A DNA stretch of 14,432 bases from a bacterium (GTDB lineage: Bacteria; Patescibacteriota; Patescibacteriia; UBA2591; DAOWAM01). The stretch covers positions 1-14,432 of the forward strand of contig DAOWAM010000007.1 of NCBI GenBank assembly GCA_030634585.1, in the 5' to 3' direction. Shown in pieces: positions 7,234 through 13,723 of this stretch. A program made the position numbers and the translations under genes. Position 1 is the stretch's first letter; each line of letters begins with the position of its first letter. The notes below the pieces were generated by a model. It saw nothing but the letters and a program-made list of their open reading frames with translations. It had not been told where the DNA came from and ran no database searches.

Positions 7234-7308
7234 TGGTAGCAGGGGCGGGAATTGAACCCGCGACATAGGGTTTATGAGACCCTCGCTCTACCACTGAGCT
7301 ACCCTGCC
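7234..7308 (-). tRNA. tRNA-Met(CAT), elongator type (or Ile2 with lysidine)
   Basis: 75 bases including an encoded CCA (complement at 7234-7236). Acceptor GGCAGGG/CCCTGCT with G1-U72, D stem GCTC/GAGC (C11-G24, the elongator pattern), anticodon loop CTCATAA (CAT), and T arm GCGGG-TTCAATT-CCCGC. The paired 1-72 position and C11-G24 argue against an initiator. A CAT anticodon could also be the lysidine-modified isoleucine tRNA, which cannot be settled by eye. Last gene of the minus-strand tRNA operon. Confidence 0.95.
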
Positions 7309-7330
7309 TAGACTTATCAAATATGAATAA

Positions 7331-7402
7331 CTCGGCCCGATCCCTAATACACTAAAGTGCCGGGACCCCGGTCACTAAGTGACCTAGGGGAAGTAGGCCG
7401 AG
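7331..7402 (-). other. GC-rich cloverleaf-like element between two tRNA genes, unknown
   Basis: 72-base, clearly GC-rich block flanked by AT-rich spacer. Read on the tRNA strand, a perfect 7-base closing stem (7402-7396 with 7337-7331) is followed by a second stem (TAGGG 7385-7389 with CCCTA 7342-7346). These enclose three adjacent small hairpins: GTCAC-TTA-GTGAC (7383-7371), CCGG-GGTC-CCGG (7371-7360) and CAC-TTTA-GTG (7359-7350). Length and closing stem resemble a tRNA, but there is no T-loop (GTTCRA), no 7-base anticodon loop and no CCA, so it is not a functional tRNA. It lies within the tRNA transcript. It may be a processing element, a tRNA-derived remnant, a small structured RNA or a dispersed repeat. 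Confidence 0.45.
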
Positions 7403-7420
7403 CTCATAAATATATAATTT

Positions 7421-7497
7421 TGGTAGCGGGGGTAGGATTTGAACCTACGACCTCCAGGTTATGGGCCTGGCGAGCTGCCAAACTGCTCTACCCCGCG
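7421..7497 (-). tRNA. Initiator tRNA-fMet(CAT)
   Basis: 77 bases with encoded CCA (complement at 7421-7423). Initiator marks: 5' CGCGGGG with an unpaired 1-72 (C against U), D stem GAGC/GCTC giving A11-U24, and T arm GTAGG-TTCAAAT-CCTAC. Two departures stand out. The anticodon loop reads CCCATAA, so position 33 is C instead of the near-universal U. The anticodon stem is CCAGG/CCTGG, so the hallmark three G-C pairs at 29-31/39-41 are A-U, G-C, G-C. Confidence 0.96.
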
Positions 7498-7522
7498 TTA
7501 TTAAGGAATATATCTTATAATT

Positions 7523-7551
7523 ATCTTAATAAATTATTTAAAATAAGTCAA
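7523..7551 (-). promoter_or_regulatory. Possible internal promoter before tRNA-fMet
   Basis: Minus strand: TTGACT (7551-7546), 17-base spacer, TAAGAT (7528-7523). Placed about 26 bases before the 5' end of tRNA-fMet. The spacer between tRNA genes is AT-rich, so chance similarity is possible. Confidence 0.4.
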
Positions 7552-7559
7552 TTTTAATC

Positions 7560-7646
7560 TGGTACCGGGAGAGGGACTTGAACCCTCACGAGCTTACGCT
7601 CACACGATTTTGAGTCGTGCGCGTCTACCAGTTCCGCCATCCCGGC
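7560..7646 (-). tRNA. tRNA-Leu(CAA)
   Basis: 87-base class II tRNA with encoded CCA (complement at 7560-7562). Acceptor GCCGGGA/TCCCGGT, anticodon stem CACGA/TCGTG with loop CTCAAAA (CAA), long variable arm closing as GAGC-GTAA-GCTC, and T arm AGGG-TTCAAGT-CCCT. First gene of the minus-strand tRNA operon, six bases after the predicted transcription start. Confidence 0.97.
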
Positions 7647-7658
7647 AAATGCATCTTT

Positions 7659-7687
7659 ATTTTATAGTAAAAACTGTTACTTGTCAA
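7659..7687 (-). promoter_or_regulatory. Promoter of the tRNA operon
   Basis: Minus strand: consensus TTGACA (7687-7682), 17-base spacer, TAAAAT (7664-7659), expected start near 7652, just before tRNA-Leu. Its -35 box overlaps the -35 box of the divergent parA promoter. Confidence 0.8.
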
Positions 7688-7709
7688 AATTAATTTAGCA
7701 AGGTAAAAT
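7681..7709 (+). promoter_or_regulatory. Promoter of parA-parB
   Basis: Plus strand: TTGTCA (7681-7686), 17-base spacer, TAAAAT (7704-7709), expected start near 7716. This lies after the TTG at 7714, which is one reason to choose ATG 7732 as the parA start. The near-palindromic TTGTCAA serves both strands. Confidence 0.65.
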
Positions 7710-7731
7710 AAGTTTGGACAATAATAAAAAT

Positions 7732-8493
7732 ATGATTATTTCAATTGTTAATCAAAAAGGAGGAACAGGTAAAACAACTACCGCAATTAATTTAGCAACC
7801 TATTTAGCCTTTTTAGGGAAAGATGTTTTATTAATTGATCTTGATCCACAAGCCAATACGACTTCTGGCTTTGGTTTTCGTCCTTCAGAGTTGAATAAAA
7901 ATATTTATCGAGTATTAACTAAACAAATTAATATTAATGAAGCAATTATCCCCACTAAACAACAAAAATTAAAATTGATTCCATCTACACCTGATTTATC
8001 TGGTGCTAACGTAGAATTAATCAATTTAGAACGTCGAGAATATTATTTAGCTGATTTATTAGTCGAAGTTGATAAACTATATGATTTTATTATTATTGAT
8101 TGTCCTCCCTCATTAGGTTTACTAACTATTTGTGGCTTAGTCGCTGCGGAACAATTATTAATTCCGGTTCAAACAGAATATTATGCTTTAGAAGGATTAG
8201 GTCAATTATTAACAACAATTAATTTGATCAAACAAGATATTAAACCGGATTTAAAAGTTTTAGGTTCAATTTTAACGATGTATGATCGAAGAAGTAAACT
8301 TTCACGGGAAGTATGGCAAGAATTGTACCAGAACTTTCCTTATTATGTTTTTCGAACAATTATTCCTCGAAGTGTTCGTTTAGCGGAGGCGCCAAGTTTT
8401 GGACAATCAATTTTAGAATATGCGCCCAAATCTTCTGGCGCGCGAGCTTATCAACGTTTATCAAAAGAAGTTTTATTTATTACTAATAATTAA
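7732..8493 (+). CDS. parA: Chromosome-partitioning ATPase ParA (Soj)
   Basis: 253 residues from ATG 7732. A TTG start at 7714 is possible but would add six non-conserved residues, and the predicted transcript starts after it. The deviant Walker A motif KGGTGKTT (residues 9-16, signature lysines K9 and K14) opens the protein directly, as is usual for Soj-type ParA. Then come the Walker A' motif LIDLDPQANTT and Walker B IIIDCPPSLG. ParA binds DNA in the ATP-bound dimer state; ParB stimulates hydrolysis, which moves the replication origin region. The absence of an N-terminal DNA-binding domain marks it as the chromosomal (type Ib-like, small) form. The parB start follows its stop by four bases, the classic parAB arrangement. 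Confidence 0.94.
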   Translation: MIISIVNQKGGTGKTTTAINLATYLAFLGKDVLLIDLDPQANTTSGFGFRPSELNKNIYRVLTKQININEAIIPTKQQKLKLIPSTPDLSGANVELINLERREYYLADLLVEVDKLYDFIIIDCPPSLGLLTICGLVAAEQLLIPVQTEYYALEGLGQLLTTINLIKQDIKPDLKVLGSILTMYDRRSKLSREVWQELYQNFPYYVFRTIIPRSVRLAEAPSFGQSILEYAPKSSGARAYQRLSKEVLFITNN

Positions 8494-8497
8494 TTTT

Positions 8498-9340
8498 ATG
8501 TCATTGGGAAGAGGTTTAGGGTCTTTGATTCCTGTTAAAAAAACAATAATTTCTTCAACTAATCAACTAGGATCTGTTTTACAAGTTAATCCGCAAGACA
8601 TTCAAGTTAATCCATTACAGCCACGACAAGATTTTGATGAACAATATTTACAAGAATTAGTTGATTCAATTAAAATACACGGTATTATTCAGCCATTAAT
8701 TGTTACTGAAATTAGTGCGGGCAAATATCAATTGATTGCTGGTGAGCGTCGATTAAGAGCGTCTAAGATATTAGAATTAAATCAAATACCAGTTATTATT
8801 CGACAAGCTAATCAACAAGAGAAATTAGAATTGTCTTTAATTGAAAATGTGCAACGAGCAGATTTAAATCCAATGGAACGCGCGCGAGCTTATCGACAGT
8901 TAATTGATGAATTTAATCTAAATCAAGAAGAAATTGCTCATCGATTAAGTAAATCACGTTCAGCAGTAGCTAATACATTACGTTTATTAGATTTATCAGA
9001 AGAAATTCAACGAGCATTACAACAAGGAATAATTTCGGAAGGGCATGCCAAGGCATTGTTGTCCTTAAAAAACAAAGAAACGCAATTACGCGCCTTTCAA
9101 AAAATTGTTCAATTGGGAGTGTCAGTTCGTGACCTAGAAGAAGAAATAAAAAAAGTTAAAAATAAATCAACTAAGTTTAAACAAATTGATTTTGATTTAA
9201 AAAATAAACAAGAACAGCTAGGTGGATTTTTAGGAACAAAAGTAGAAATTAAAAAACAGGGGGATAAAGGAAAGATTATTATTGAGTTTTATAGTCAAGA
9301 AGAATTAGATAATTTAGTTAAGCAGATTTTAGAAAAATGA
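8498..9340 (+). CDS. parB: Chromosome-partitioning protein ParB (Spo0J), CTP-dependent clamp
   Basis: 280 residues from ATG 8498. An in-frame upstream ATG at 8420 lies inside parA and would add a non-conserved extension, while MSLGRGLGSLIP is the typical ParB start that contacts ParA. N-terminal CTP-binding domain: NPLQPRQDFD, then the C-motif GERRLRAS and ENVQRADLNP. The central helix-turn-helix region around NQEEIAHRLSKSRSAVANTLRLL binds parS. The C-terminal ~40 residues form the dimer domain. No convincing parS site is seen in the window. It is cotranscribed with parA and ends 40 bases before a strong terminator. Confidence 0.95.
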   Translation: MSLGRGLGSLIPVKKTIISSTNQLGSVLQVNPQDIQVNPLQPRQDFDEQYLQELVDSIKIHGIIQPLIVTEISAGKYQLIAGERRLRASKILELNQIPVIIRQANQQEKLELSLIENVQRADLNPMERARAYRQLIDEFNLNQEEIAHRLSKSRSAVANTLRLLDLSEEIQRALQQGIISEGHAKALLSLKNKETQLRAFQKIVQLGVSVRDLEEEIKKVKNKSTKFKQIDFDLKNKQEQLGGFLGTKVEIKKQGDKGKIIIEFYSQEELDNLVKQILEK

Positions 9341-9379
9341 TAGTGATCGAAAAAATGAAAATTAGAAATAATTAAGATT

Positions 9380-9417
9380 GAGACCTGTTCTTGTATTCAA
9401 GAACAGGTCTCGTTTTT
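9380..9417 (+). terminator. Rho-independent terminator after parB
   Basis: Perfect 14-base stem (9380-9393 with 9398-9411), tetraloop TATT, followed by G and five Ts. A textbook intrinsic terminator for parA-parB. On the minus strand the tail is not T-rich. Confidence 0.93.
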
Positions 9418-9434
9418 GTTTGTAAAAATAATTT

Positions 9435-9632
9435 TTAATATGTTCCTGAAAAAAAATGACAAATACCTTGATCGTCATAAACATATGCGCGAAGCATATT
9501 ACCACTCTTTTTACGAGCAATTTTCTTTGCTTTTTTGAGAGTAAGAACATCGGCCTCTACCCAATCAATTTCATCGAAAGTATCAACACAAACAACACGA
9601 AATTTACCTTTCGGAGCTTTAAGATCTGACAT
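9435..9632 (-). CDS. Conserved small hypothetical protein (65 residues)
   Basis: 65 residues, mixed alpha/beta composition with no membrane segment: FRVVCVDTFD, DWVEADVLTLKKAKKIARKK, then LRAYVYDDQG. The pattern (strand, DW turn, helix with K/A repeats, strand, short hairpin) suggests a small compact fold. From memory, similar short proteins recur in Patescibacteria, but I know no function. It has the only canonical Shine-Dalgarno in the window (AAGGAGGTG, 9646-9638, five bases before the ATG) and a near-consensus promoter at 9660-9688, so it is probably well expressed. It is transcribed alone, convergent with parB. Confidence 0.82.
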   Translation of the reverse strand: MSDLKAPKGKFRVVCVDTFDEIDWVEADVLTLKKAKKIARKKSGNMLRAYVYDDQGICHFFSGTY

Positions 9633-9637
9633 TTTTG

Positions 9638-9646
9638 CACCTCCTT
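9638..9646 (-). promoter_or_regulatory. Perfect Shine-Dalgarno site of the 65-residue gene
   Basis: Minus strand AAGGAGGTG ending five bases before the ATG at 9632, fully complementary to the standard 16S anti-Shine-Dalgarno. No other gene in the window has more than a weak match. Confidence 0.9.
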
Positions 9647-9659
9647 TTTTCTATTTTAA

Positions 9660-9688
9660 ATCTTATCAAAGTTCTAATTCTTTGTCAA
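9660..9688 (-). promoter_or_regulatory. Promoter of the 65-residue gene
   Basis: Minus strand: consensus TTGACA (9688-9683), 17-base spacer, TAAGAT (9665-9660); expected start near 9653, with a leader of about 20 bases carrying the Shine-Dalgarno site. Confidence 0.8.
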
Positions 9689-9690
9689 CC

Positions 9691-9830
9691 AGTTCCCAAG
9701 ACGGAACCGCCGGATGAAATCCAGGTGGAACTCCACCCGAGGACGTAGGGGTGTTACTATGGCAACCTCGTTAAATCCTGCTTGGCAGCCACTATTTCAG
9801 GGTGAATATAGGTAAAACATCCCCCGGTCT
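9691..9830. ncRNA. Candidate structured RNA in a GC-rich intergenic island, family unknown
   Basis: The 383-base gap between the 65-residue gene and the DUF4116 gene holds a block much richer in G and C than its surroundings. It contains consecutive stems. These are GTTCC/GGAAC (9692-9696/9703-9707), GGAT/ATCC (9712-9715/9719-9722), GGTGG-AACT-CCACC (9724-9737), CGAGG/CCTCG (9738-9742/9766-9770) and CTGC-TTG-GCAG (9778-9788). A longer-range pairing of GGGGTGTT (near 9748-9755) with AACAtCCCC (near 9817-9825) is also possible. Neither strand has a convincing ORF. I could not match it to tRNA, tmRNA, SRP RNA, RNase P RNA or a riboswitch that I know. Strand is undetermined. The remainder of the gap, 9831-9947, shows only short weak inverted repeats. 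Confidence 0.4.
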
Positions 9831-9947
9831 GATTTTAGGGACAAGATATTTATTTTTCTTTGTCACGTCGTAGCATCAGTCATCTTTCGCCAAGGATTTA
9901 GAATGACTTTGGTAAAAATGGAGAGGATTAATTTGCGTTGTGAATAT

Positions 9948-9976
9948 TTGACAAGAGATTAAATTCGCGCTATCTT
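9948..9976 (+). promoter_or_regulatory. Promoter of the DUF4116-like gene
   Basis: TTGACA (9948-9953), 17-base spacer, TATCTT (9971-9976), expected start near 9983 and ATG at 10016. The -10 box overlaps a perfect 10-base palindrome ATCTTAAGAT (9972-9981) that could be an operator half or chance. Confidence 0.65.
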
Positions 9977-10015
9977 AAGATTAAGAATTAAACAATACAT
10001 CTTAAATTAAAAATT

Positions 10016-10393
10016 ATGAACAAAGAAAATTTTAAAGAAGTAAGAGAAATATCGGTAGCCGAGGCCAAAGAAAAGATTTCTCAAGTTGGCGGATTTAAAT
10101 TTCTTAAAGACGCGCCAATAAAAATCCGCGATAATAAAGAGATTGTTTCTCTGGCGGTAATTGATGATGGGTACGCTCTTTGTTTTGCTACCCAAAACTT
10201 ACAAAATAATCCAGAGATAGTCTTACAAGCCGTAAAACAAAATGGTTTAGCGCTTCAATTTGCTTCAAGAATAATACAGGATAACAAGGAAATAGTTAAA
10301 CTAGCAATTGGACAAGAAAGGTTTGCTTTTAAGTTTGCTTCGTTGTCATTACGAGCGGATCTTGAAATTCAGGAAATTGCTTTTCGAGAGTAA
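10016..10393 (+). CDS. DUF4116-like repeat protein
   Basis: 125 residues built from about four copies of a ~25-residue helical repeat: residues 27-53, 54-78, 79-103 and 104-125. The recurring pattern is FA-x3-L-x2-(N/D)-x-EIV-x2-A-(V/I). Examples are LQNNPEIVLQAVKQNG and IQDNKEIVKLAIGQER. This matches what I know of DUF4116 (PF13475), a repeat of unknown function found scattered in bacteria, protists and large DNA viruses. It has no signal peptide or membrane span, so it is probably cytoplasmic and perhaps a protein-binding scaffold. The start is ATG 10016, with no Shine-Dalgarno site. It is a single-gene unit with its own promoter and a bidirectional terminator shared with topA. The patchy family distribution suggests horizontal transfer. 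Confidence 0.78.
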   Translation: MNKENFKEVREISVAEAKEKISQVGGFKFLKDAPIKIRDNKEIVSLAVIDDGYALCFATQNLQNNPEIVLQAVKQNGLALQFASRIIQDNKEIVKLAIGQERFAFKFASLSLRADLEIQEIAFRE

Positions 10394-10416
10394 TTCTTTC
10401 AAATATATTTTAAAAT

Positions 10417-10454
10417 AAAAAACAATGGTTATACAGCAATAACCATTGTTTTTT
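10417..10454. terminator. Bidirectional terminator between DUF4116 gene and topA
   Basis: 16-base perfect inverted repeat (10417-10432 with 10439-10454), six-base loop. The outer arms are A-run and T-run, so each strand ends in a six-T tract. It serves both convergent transcripts, 24 bases after one stop and 11 bases after the other. Confidence 0.92.
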
Positions 10455-10464
10455 ATTAGTATTT

Positions 10465-12603
10465 TTATTTTTTTTCTTTGGTCGATGGATTTTCTATATA
10501 ATCACATTCTTTATTGCTACATTTTATCTTTTTATTTTTGCCGAACTCGACTAACAAACTATCACATTTTGGGCATTTTCGTCCTGGCACCGGCGGATTT
10601 TTCTCATTGGCTGATGTCTGTTGGTCAGTGGATGGGATTGGTTTATTCCATAAAGCAAATTTACAATCGGGCCAACGATCACAAGCGTAAAATATTCTGT
10701 TTTTTCTCGTTTTTTTCTCAATAATTTGTCCTTTTTCGCATTGTGGACAGCTAACTCCAGTATATTTCTTTTCTGCTGGTTTCAATGACTCGGTATATCG
10801 GCATTTTGGAAAGTTAGAACAAGCTAAAAATTTGCCAAAACGGCTAATTTTTATTACCAATGGACTATTACATTTCGGACATAATTTATCCGTTTTTTCC
10901 GGCATAATTTTTTCTTTAGAAATTTCTTGTTCTTTCTTTTTTAAATTAGCACTAAATGGCTGATAAAAATCTTTAATTACGGTGATCCATTCTTTTTTTC
11001 CTTGTGCAATGTCGTCTAATTGATTTTCTAATTTGGCGGTAAATTGATAATCAACGATATGCGGAAAATGCTCAACCAATAAATTATTAACCATAGTTCC
11101 TATTTCAGTAGGTTGAAATTTTCTTTGTTGGCGAACAACATATCCTCGTTGTTGAATTGTTTTAATAATTGGCGCGTAAGTAGATGGTCGACCAATACCA
11201 AATTCTTCCAGTGCTTTAACTAAAGAGGCATCGTTAAAACGGGGAGGTGGTTGAGTAAAACTTTGAATTTTTTCTAATTTAATTAAATCTATTACTTCTT
11301 TTAGTTTAAAAGATGGAAGAATAGAAATAGTGAACTTGTCCGGATAAAGTTTTAAATAACCGTCAAACTTAATTTGTGCTCCATTAGCGCGGAAGATATA
11401 TTGTTTACTTTGTAAATCAACAGAAGTATTTAGAACTTTTGCTGATGGCATTTGACTAGCGATTGTTCGTCGCCAAATTAATTGATAAAGCTTAAATTGG
11501 TCGGGAGAAAGGTCTGCTTGTATTTTTTCTGGCAAATAATCAGGAAAGGTAGGACGAATTGCTTCGTGCGCTTCTTGCGCTAATTTAGTTTTAACTTTAT
11601 AACGGCGGGGTTCTGATAAAGAGTAATTAGCGCCGTATTCTTTTTTCAAAAATTGTTGGGTTTCTTGTAAAAATTTATCAGATAGATTAAACGAGTCGGT
11701 ACGCATATAAGTAATTAAACCTTGTGTTTCTTTTTTATCTAATTTGATTCCTTCATATAATTTTTGCGCAACAAACATTGTTTTTGTACCACTGAAACCA
11801 AGCTGTTGATTAGCTTGTTGTTGTAGGGTACTTGTGGTAAACGGCGGAAGTGGTGAACGATTAGTTTCTTTTTGTTTAATGTTTTCAACAATAAAAGTAG
11901 CTGTCTCTAATTGATCAATAATTTGTTGAGCTTCTTTTTCATTTGTTAAAGCAAACTTGTCAATTTTCTTATTGTCTATTTTGAGTAATTTGGCTTCAAA
12001 ATTAGAGCTTTGTTTAGTAAACGCTCCTTGAATATTCCAATATTCTTGTGGTTTAAACTTTTTAATTTCTTGTTCTCGCTCCACGATTAAACGCAAGGTA
12101 GGGGATTGAACGCGACCGGCAGAAAGATGTCGCGCAATTTTCTTCCAGAGTAATGGAGATAATTTATAACCAACTAAACGATCTAAAATACGTCGCGCTT
12201 GTTGCGCGTCAACTAAATTTTGATTAATTTGCCGAGGTTGTTTTATAGCGTCGGTAATTGCTGATTTAGTAATTTCGTGGAAAACGATTCGTTTGTTTTC
12301 TTTACCTGCTTGGATAATACTCTGTTGTAGATGCCAAGCAATTGCTTCTCCTTCTCGATCGGCGTCAGAAGCAAAATAAACAACGTCACTTGTTTTAGCT
12401 ATTTTTTTTAATTGATTTAATATCTTTCTTTTTTTTGTTGGAATAACATAAGTAGGTTGAAAATCATGTTCAACATCAATTCCTAATTTACCACGAGGTA
12501 AATCGCGTGTATGTCCGTAAGAAGCGACGACAGTAAATTCTTTTCCCAAGAATTTGCTGATAGTAGTTGCCTTGGTTGGTGATTCAACAATAATTAATTT
12601 CAT
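10465..12603 (-). CDS. topA: DNA topoisomerase I (type IA)
   Basis: 712 residues; relaxes negative supercoils by cutting one strand through a 5'-phosphotyrosine. The Toprim domain opens the protein: E7 in LIIVESPTKA and the acidic triad region SDADREGEA with D80, D82, E84. The catalytic tyrosine is Y299 in LITYMRTDS. The GRVQSPTL (163-170) and GIGRPSTYAPII (469-480) segments of the family core are intact. Three C-terminal zinc ribbons are all complete: Cys 575/578/595/601, 619/622/641/647 and 677/680/695/700. Its ATG overlaps the dprA stop (ATGA), so the two are translated together, an order also common in Firmicutes. A strong shared terminator follows. Confidence 0.97.
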   Translation of the reverse strand: MKLIIVESPTKATTISKFLGKEFTVVASYGHTRDLPRGKLGIDVEHDFQPTYVIPTKKRKILNQLKKIAKTSDVVYFASDADREGEAIAWHLQQSIIQAGKENKRIVFHEITKSAITDAIKQPRQINQNLVDAQQARRILDRLVGYKLSPLLWKKIARHLSAGRVQSPTLRLIVEREQEIKKFKPQEYWNIQGAFTKQSSNFEAKLLKIDNKKIDKFALTNEKEAQQIIDQLETATFIVENIKQKETNRSPLPPFTTSTLQQQANQQLGFSGTKTMFVAQKLYEGIKLDKKETQGLITYMRTDSFNLSDKFLQETQQFLKKEYGANYSLSEPRRYKVKTKLAQEAHEAIRPTFPDYLPEKIQADLSPDQFKLYQLIWRRTIASQMPSAKVLNTSVDLQSKQYIFRANGAQIKFDGYLKLYPDKFTISILPSFKLKEVIDLIKLEKIQSFTQPPPRFNDASLVKALEEFGIGRPSTYAPIIKTIQQRGYVVRQQRKFQPTEIGTMVNNLLVEHFPHIVDYQFTAKLENQLDDIAQGKKEWITVIKDFYQPFSANLKKKEQEISKEKIMPEKTDKLCPKCNSPLVIKISRFGKFLACSNFPKCRYTESLKPAEKKYTGVSCPQCEKGQIIEKKTRKNRIFYACDRWPDCKFALWNKPIPSTDQQTSANEKNPPVPGRKCPKCDSLLVEFGKNKKIKCSNKECDYIENPSTKEKK

Positions 12604-13697
12604 CTTATTTTTAAATAATTACTATGGCCGATATGTTTAATTAATCCTTTTATTTCTAAAATAGTCAAGGTGGCGTTAACTTGCGCCGTGGCCAAGTTTG
12701 ATTTTATAACTAATTGATCAACGTGAATTGGTTGATCAGATAAAAGCTGATAAAGTGTTTTTTCTTCTTTACTTTTCGGTAAAATCTTTAATTCTTTTTT
12801 GGTTGTTAATTTTAAGTTAAAGATATCTAAAATGTCTTGCGCGTTGGTAATTGCTTTTGCTCCGTACTTGATTAACCGATTTGAACCAGCCGAGTTTTTA
12901 CTAAAAATGCTTCCTGGAATAGCCAATACTTCACGATTTTGTTCTAAGGCAAAACGAGCAGTAATCAATGCGCCAGAAATAAAAGGCGCTTCAATCACCA
13001 ATGTAGCCGTTGATAAACCAGAAATAATTCGATTACGTGATGGAAAATGACTTTTATAAGGAGGGGTGCCAGGAGGGAATTCGGAAATTAACGCTCCATT
13101 ATGTTCGATAATCTTTTGTGCTAATTGTTGATTACTTTTTGGATAAATACTTTGTTTATCTATTCCTGTGCCTAAGATGGCCAAGGTGCGACCCTTATTT
13201 TTTAAAGTGATTTGATGTGCTAAACTGTCGCAGCCAAAGGCCAATCCGCTAATAATAGTTAACCCACAATTTACTAAATCAGGAACAATTTTATCAATTG
13301 CTTGTTGACCGTAATAAGTTACTTTTCTTGTACCGACTATAGCCAAGGGATGTTTTTCATTTTTCCCTAGTTTCCCTTTGTAAAATAAAATTACCGGTGG
13401 ATCGTAGATTTCTGCTAATAAAGCGGGATAATGTTTATCAAATAAAGTAACTATTTTAATATCTTCTTGCTCAATAATTTGTAAAATTTTATCTAAATTA
13501 ATTTTACTACGTTGTTGGATAAATTGTTTCGCTTTTTTTGAAGAAAACCCAATTCTAATTAGTTGATCAGACGAACTATTGAATGCTTGTTGAGGAGAAC
13601 TAAAGGAAGTAGTTAATTGGCGAAATAGTTTTGGACCCAATTGATCTAAACAAGCGCTTAAAGCAATTAAGTATTTTTGATTAGTAGTTAACTTCAT
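12600..13697 (-). CDS. dprA: DNA-processing protein DprA (Smf)
   Basis: 365 residues. It binds incoming single-stranded DNA and loads RecA during natural transformation. The N-terminal region (1-100) has helix-hairpin-helix/SAM-like character. The Rossmann-like DprA core spans about residues 117-290 with the family motifs VGTRKVTYYG (121-130), SGLAFGCDSLAH (150-161), FPSRNRIISGLS (218-229) and IPGSIFSKNSAGSN (260-273). A C-terminal winged helix (about 312-362) matches DprA_WH. The length is typical for the form with this domain. It is first gene of a dprA-topA operon with a 4-base overlap. The start ATG lies about 20 bases after the predicted transcription start and lacks a Shine-Dalgarno site. 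DprA fits the view that ultrasmall bacteria take up DNA, but no other competence genes are in the window. Confidence 0.96.
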   Translation of the reverse strand: MKLTTNQKYLIALSACLDQLGPKLFRQLTTSFSSPQQAFNSSSDQLIRIGFSSKKAKQFIQQRSKINLDKILQIIEQEDIKIVTLFDKHYPALLAEIYDPPVILFYKGKLGKNEKHPLAIVGTRKVTYYGQQAIDKIVPDLVNCGLTIISGLAFGCDSLAHQITLKNKGRTLAILGTGIDKQSIYPKSNQQLAQKIIEHNGALISEFPPGTPPYKSHFPSRNRIISGLSTATLVIEAPFISGALITARFALEQNREVLAIPGSIFSKNSAGSNRLIKYGAKAITNAQDILDIFNLKLTTKKELKILPKSKEEKTLYQLLSDQPIHVDQLVIKSNLATAQVNATLTILEIKGLIKHIGHSNYLKIR

Positions 13698-13723
13698 TGA
13701 TAGAATAATTTAATTCACTTTTT

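Noticed and set aside
7357..7557. Open frame with a GVGFEPTTSRL-like string
   Set aside because: This is the well-known false protein produced by translating the complement of a tRNA gene; it crosses the fMet tRNA.
7714..7731. TTG start for parA, adding six residues
   Set aside because: Predicted transcription starts near 7716, and ParA proteins normally begin just before the Walker A motif, as ATG 7732 does.
8298..8313. parS-like sequence (TTTCACGGGAA core) within parA
   Set aside because: It matches only 11 of 16 consensus positions, and the bases encode the conserved RRSKLSREV segment of ParA, so coincidence is likely.
8420..8497. Longer parB start inside parA
   Set aside because: The extension is an out-of-frame shadow of parA, and the conserved ParB N-terminus begins at 8498.
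10446..10724. Plus-strand open frame over the topA 3' end
   Set aside because: It is antisense to the intact zinc ribbons of topA and has low-complexity hydrophobic composition.
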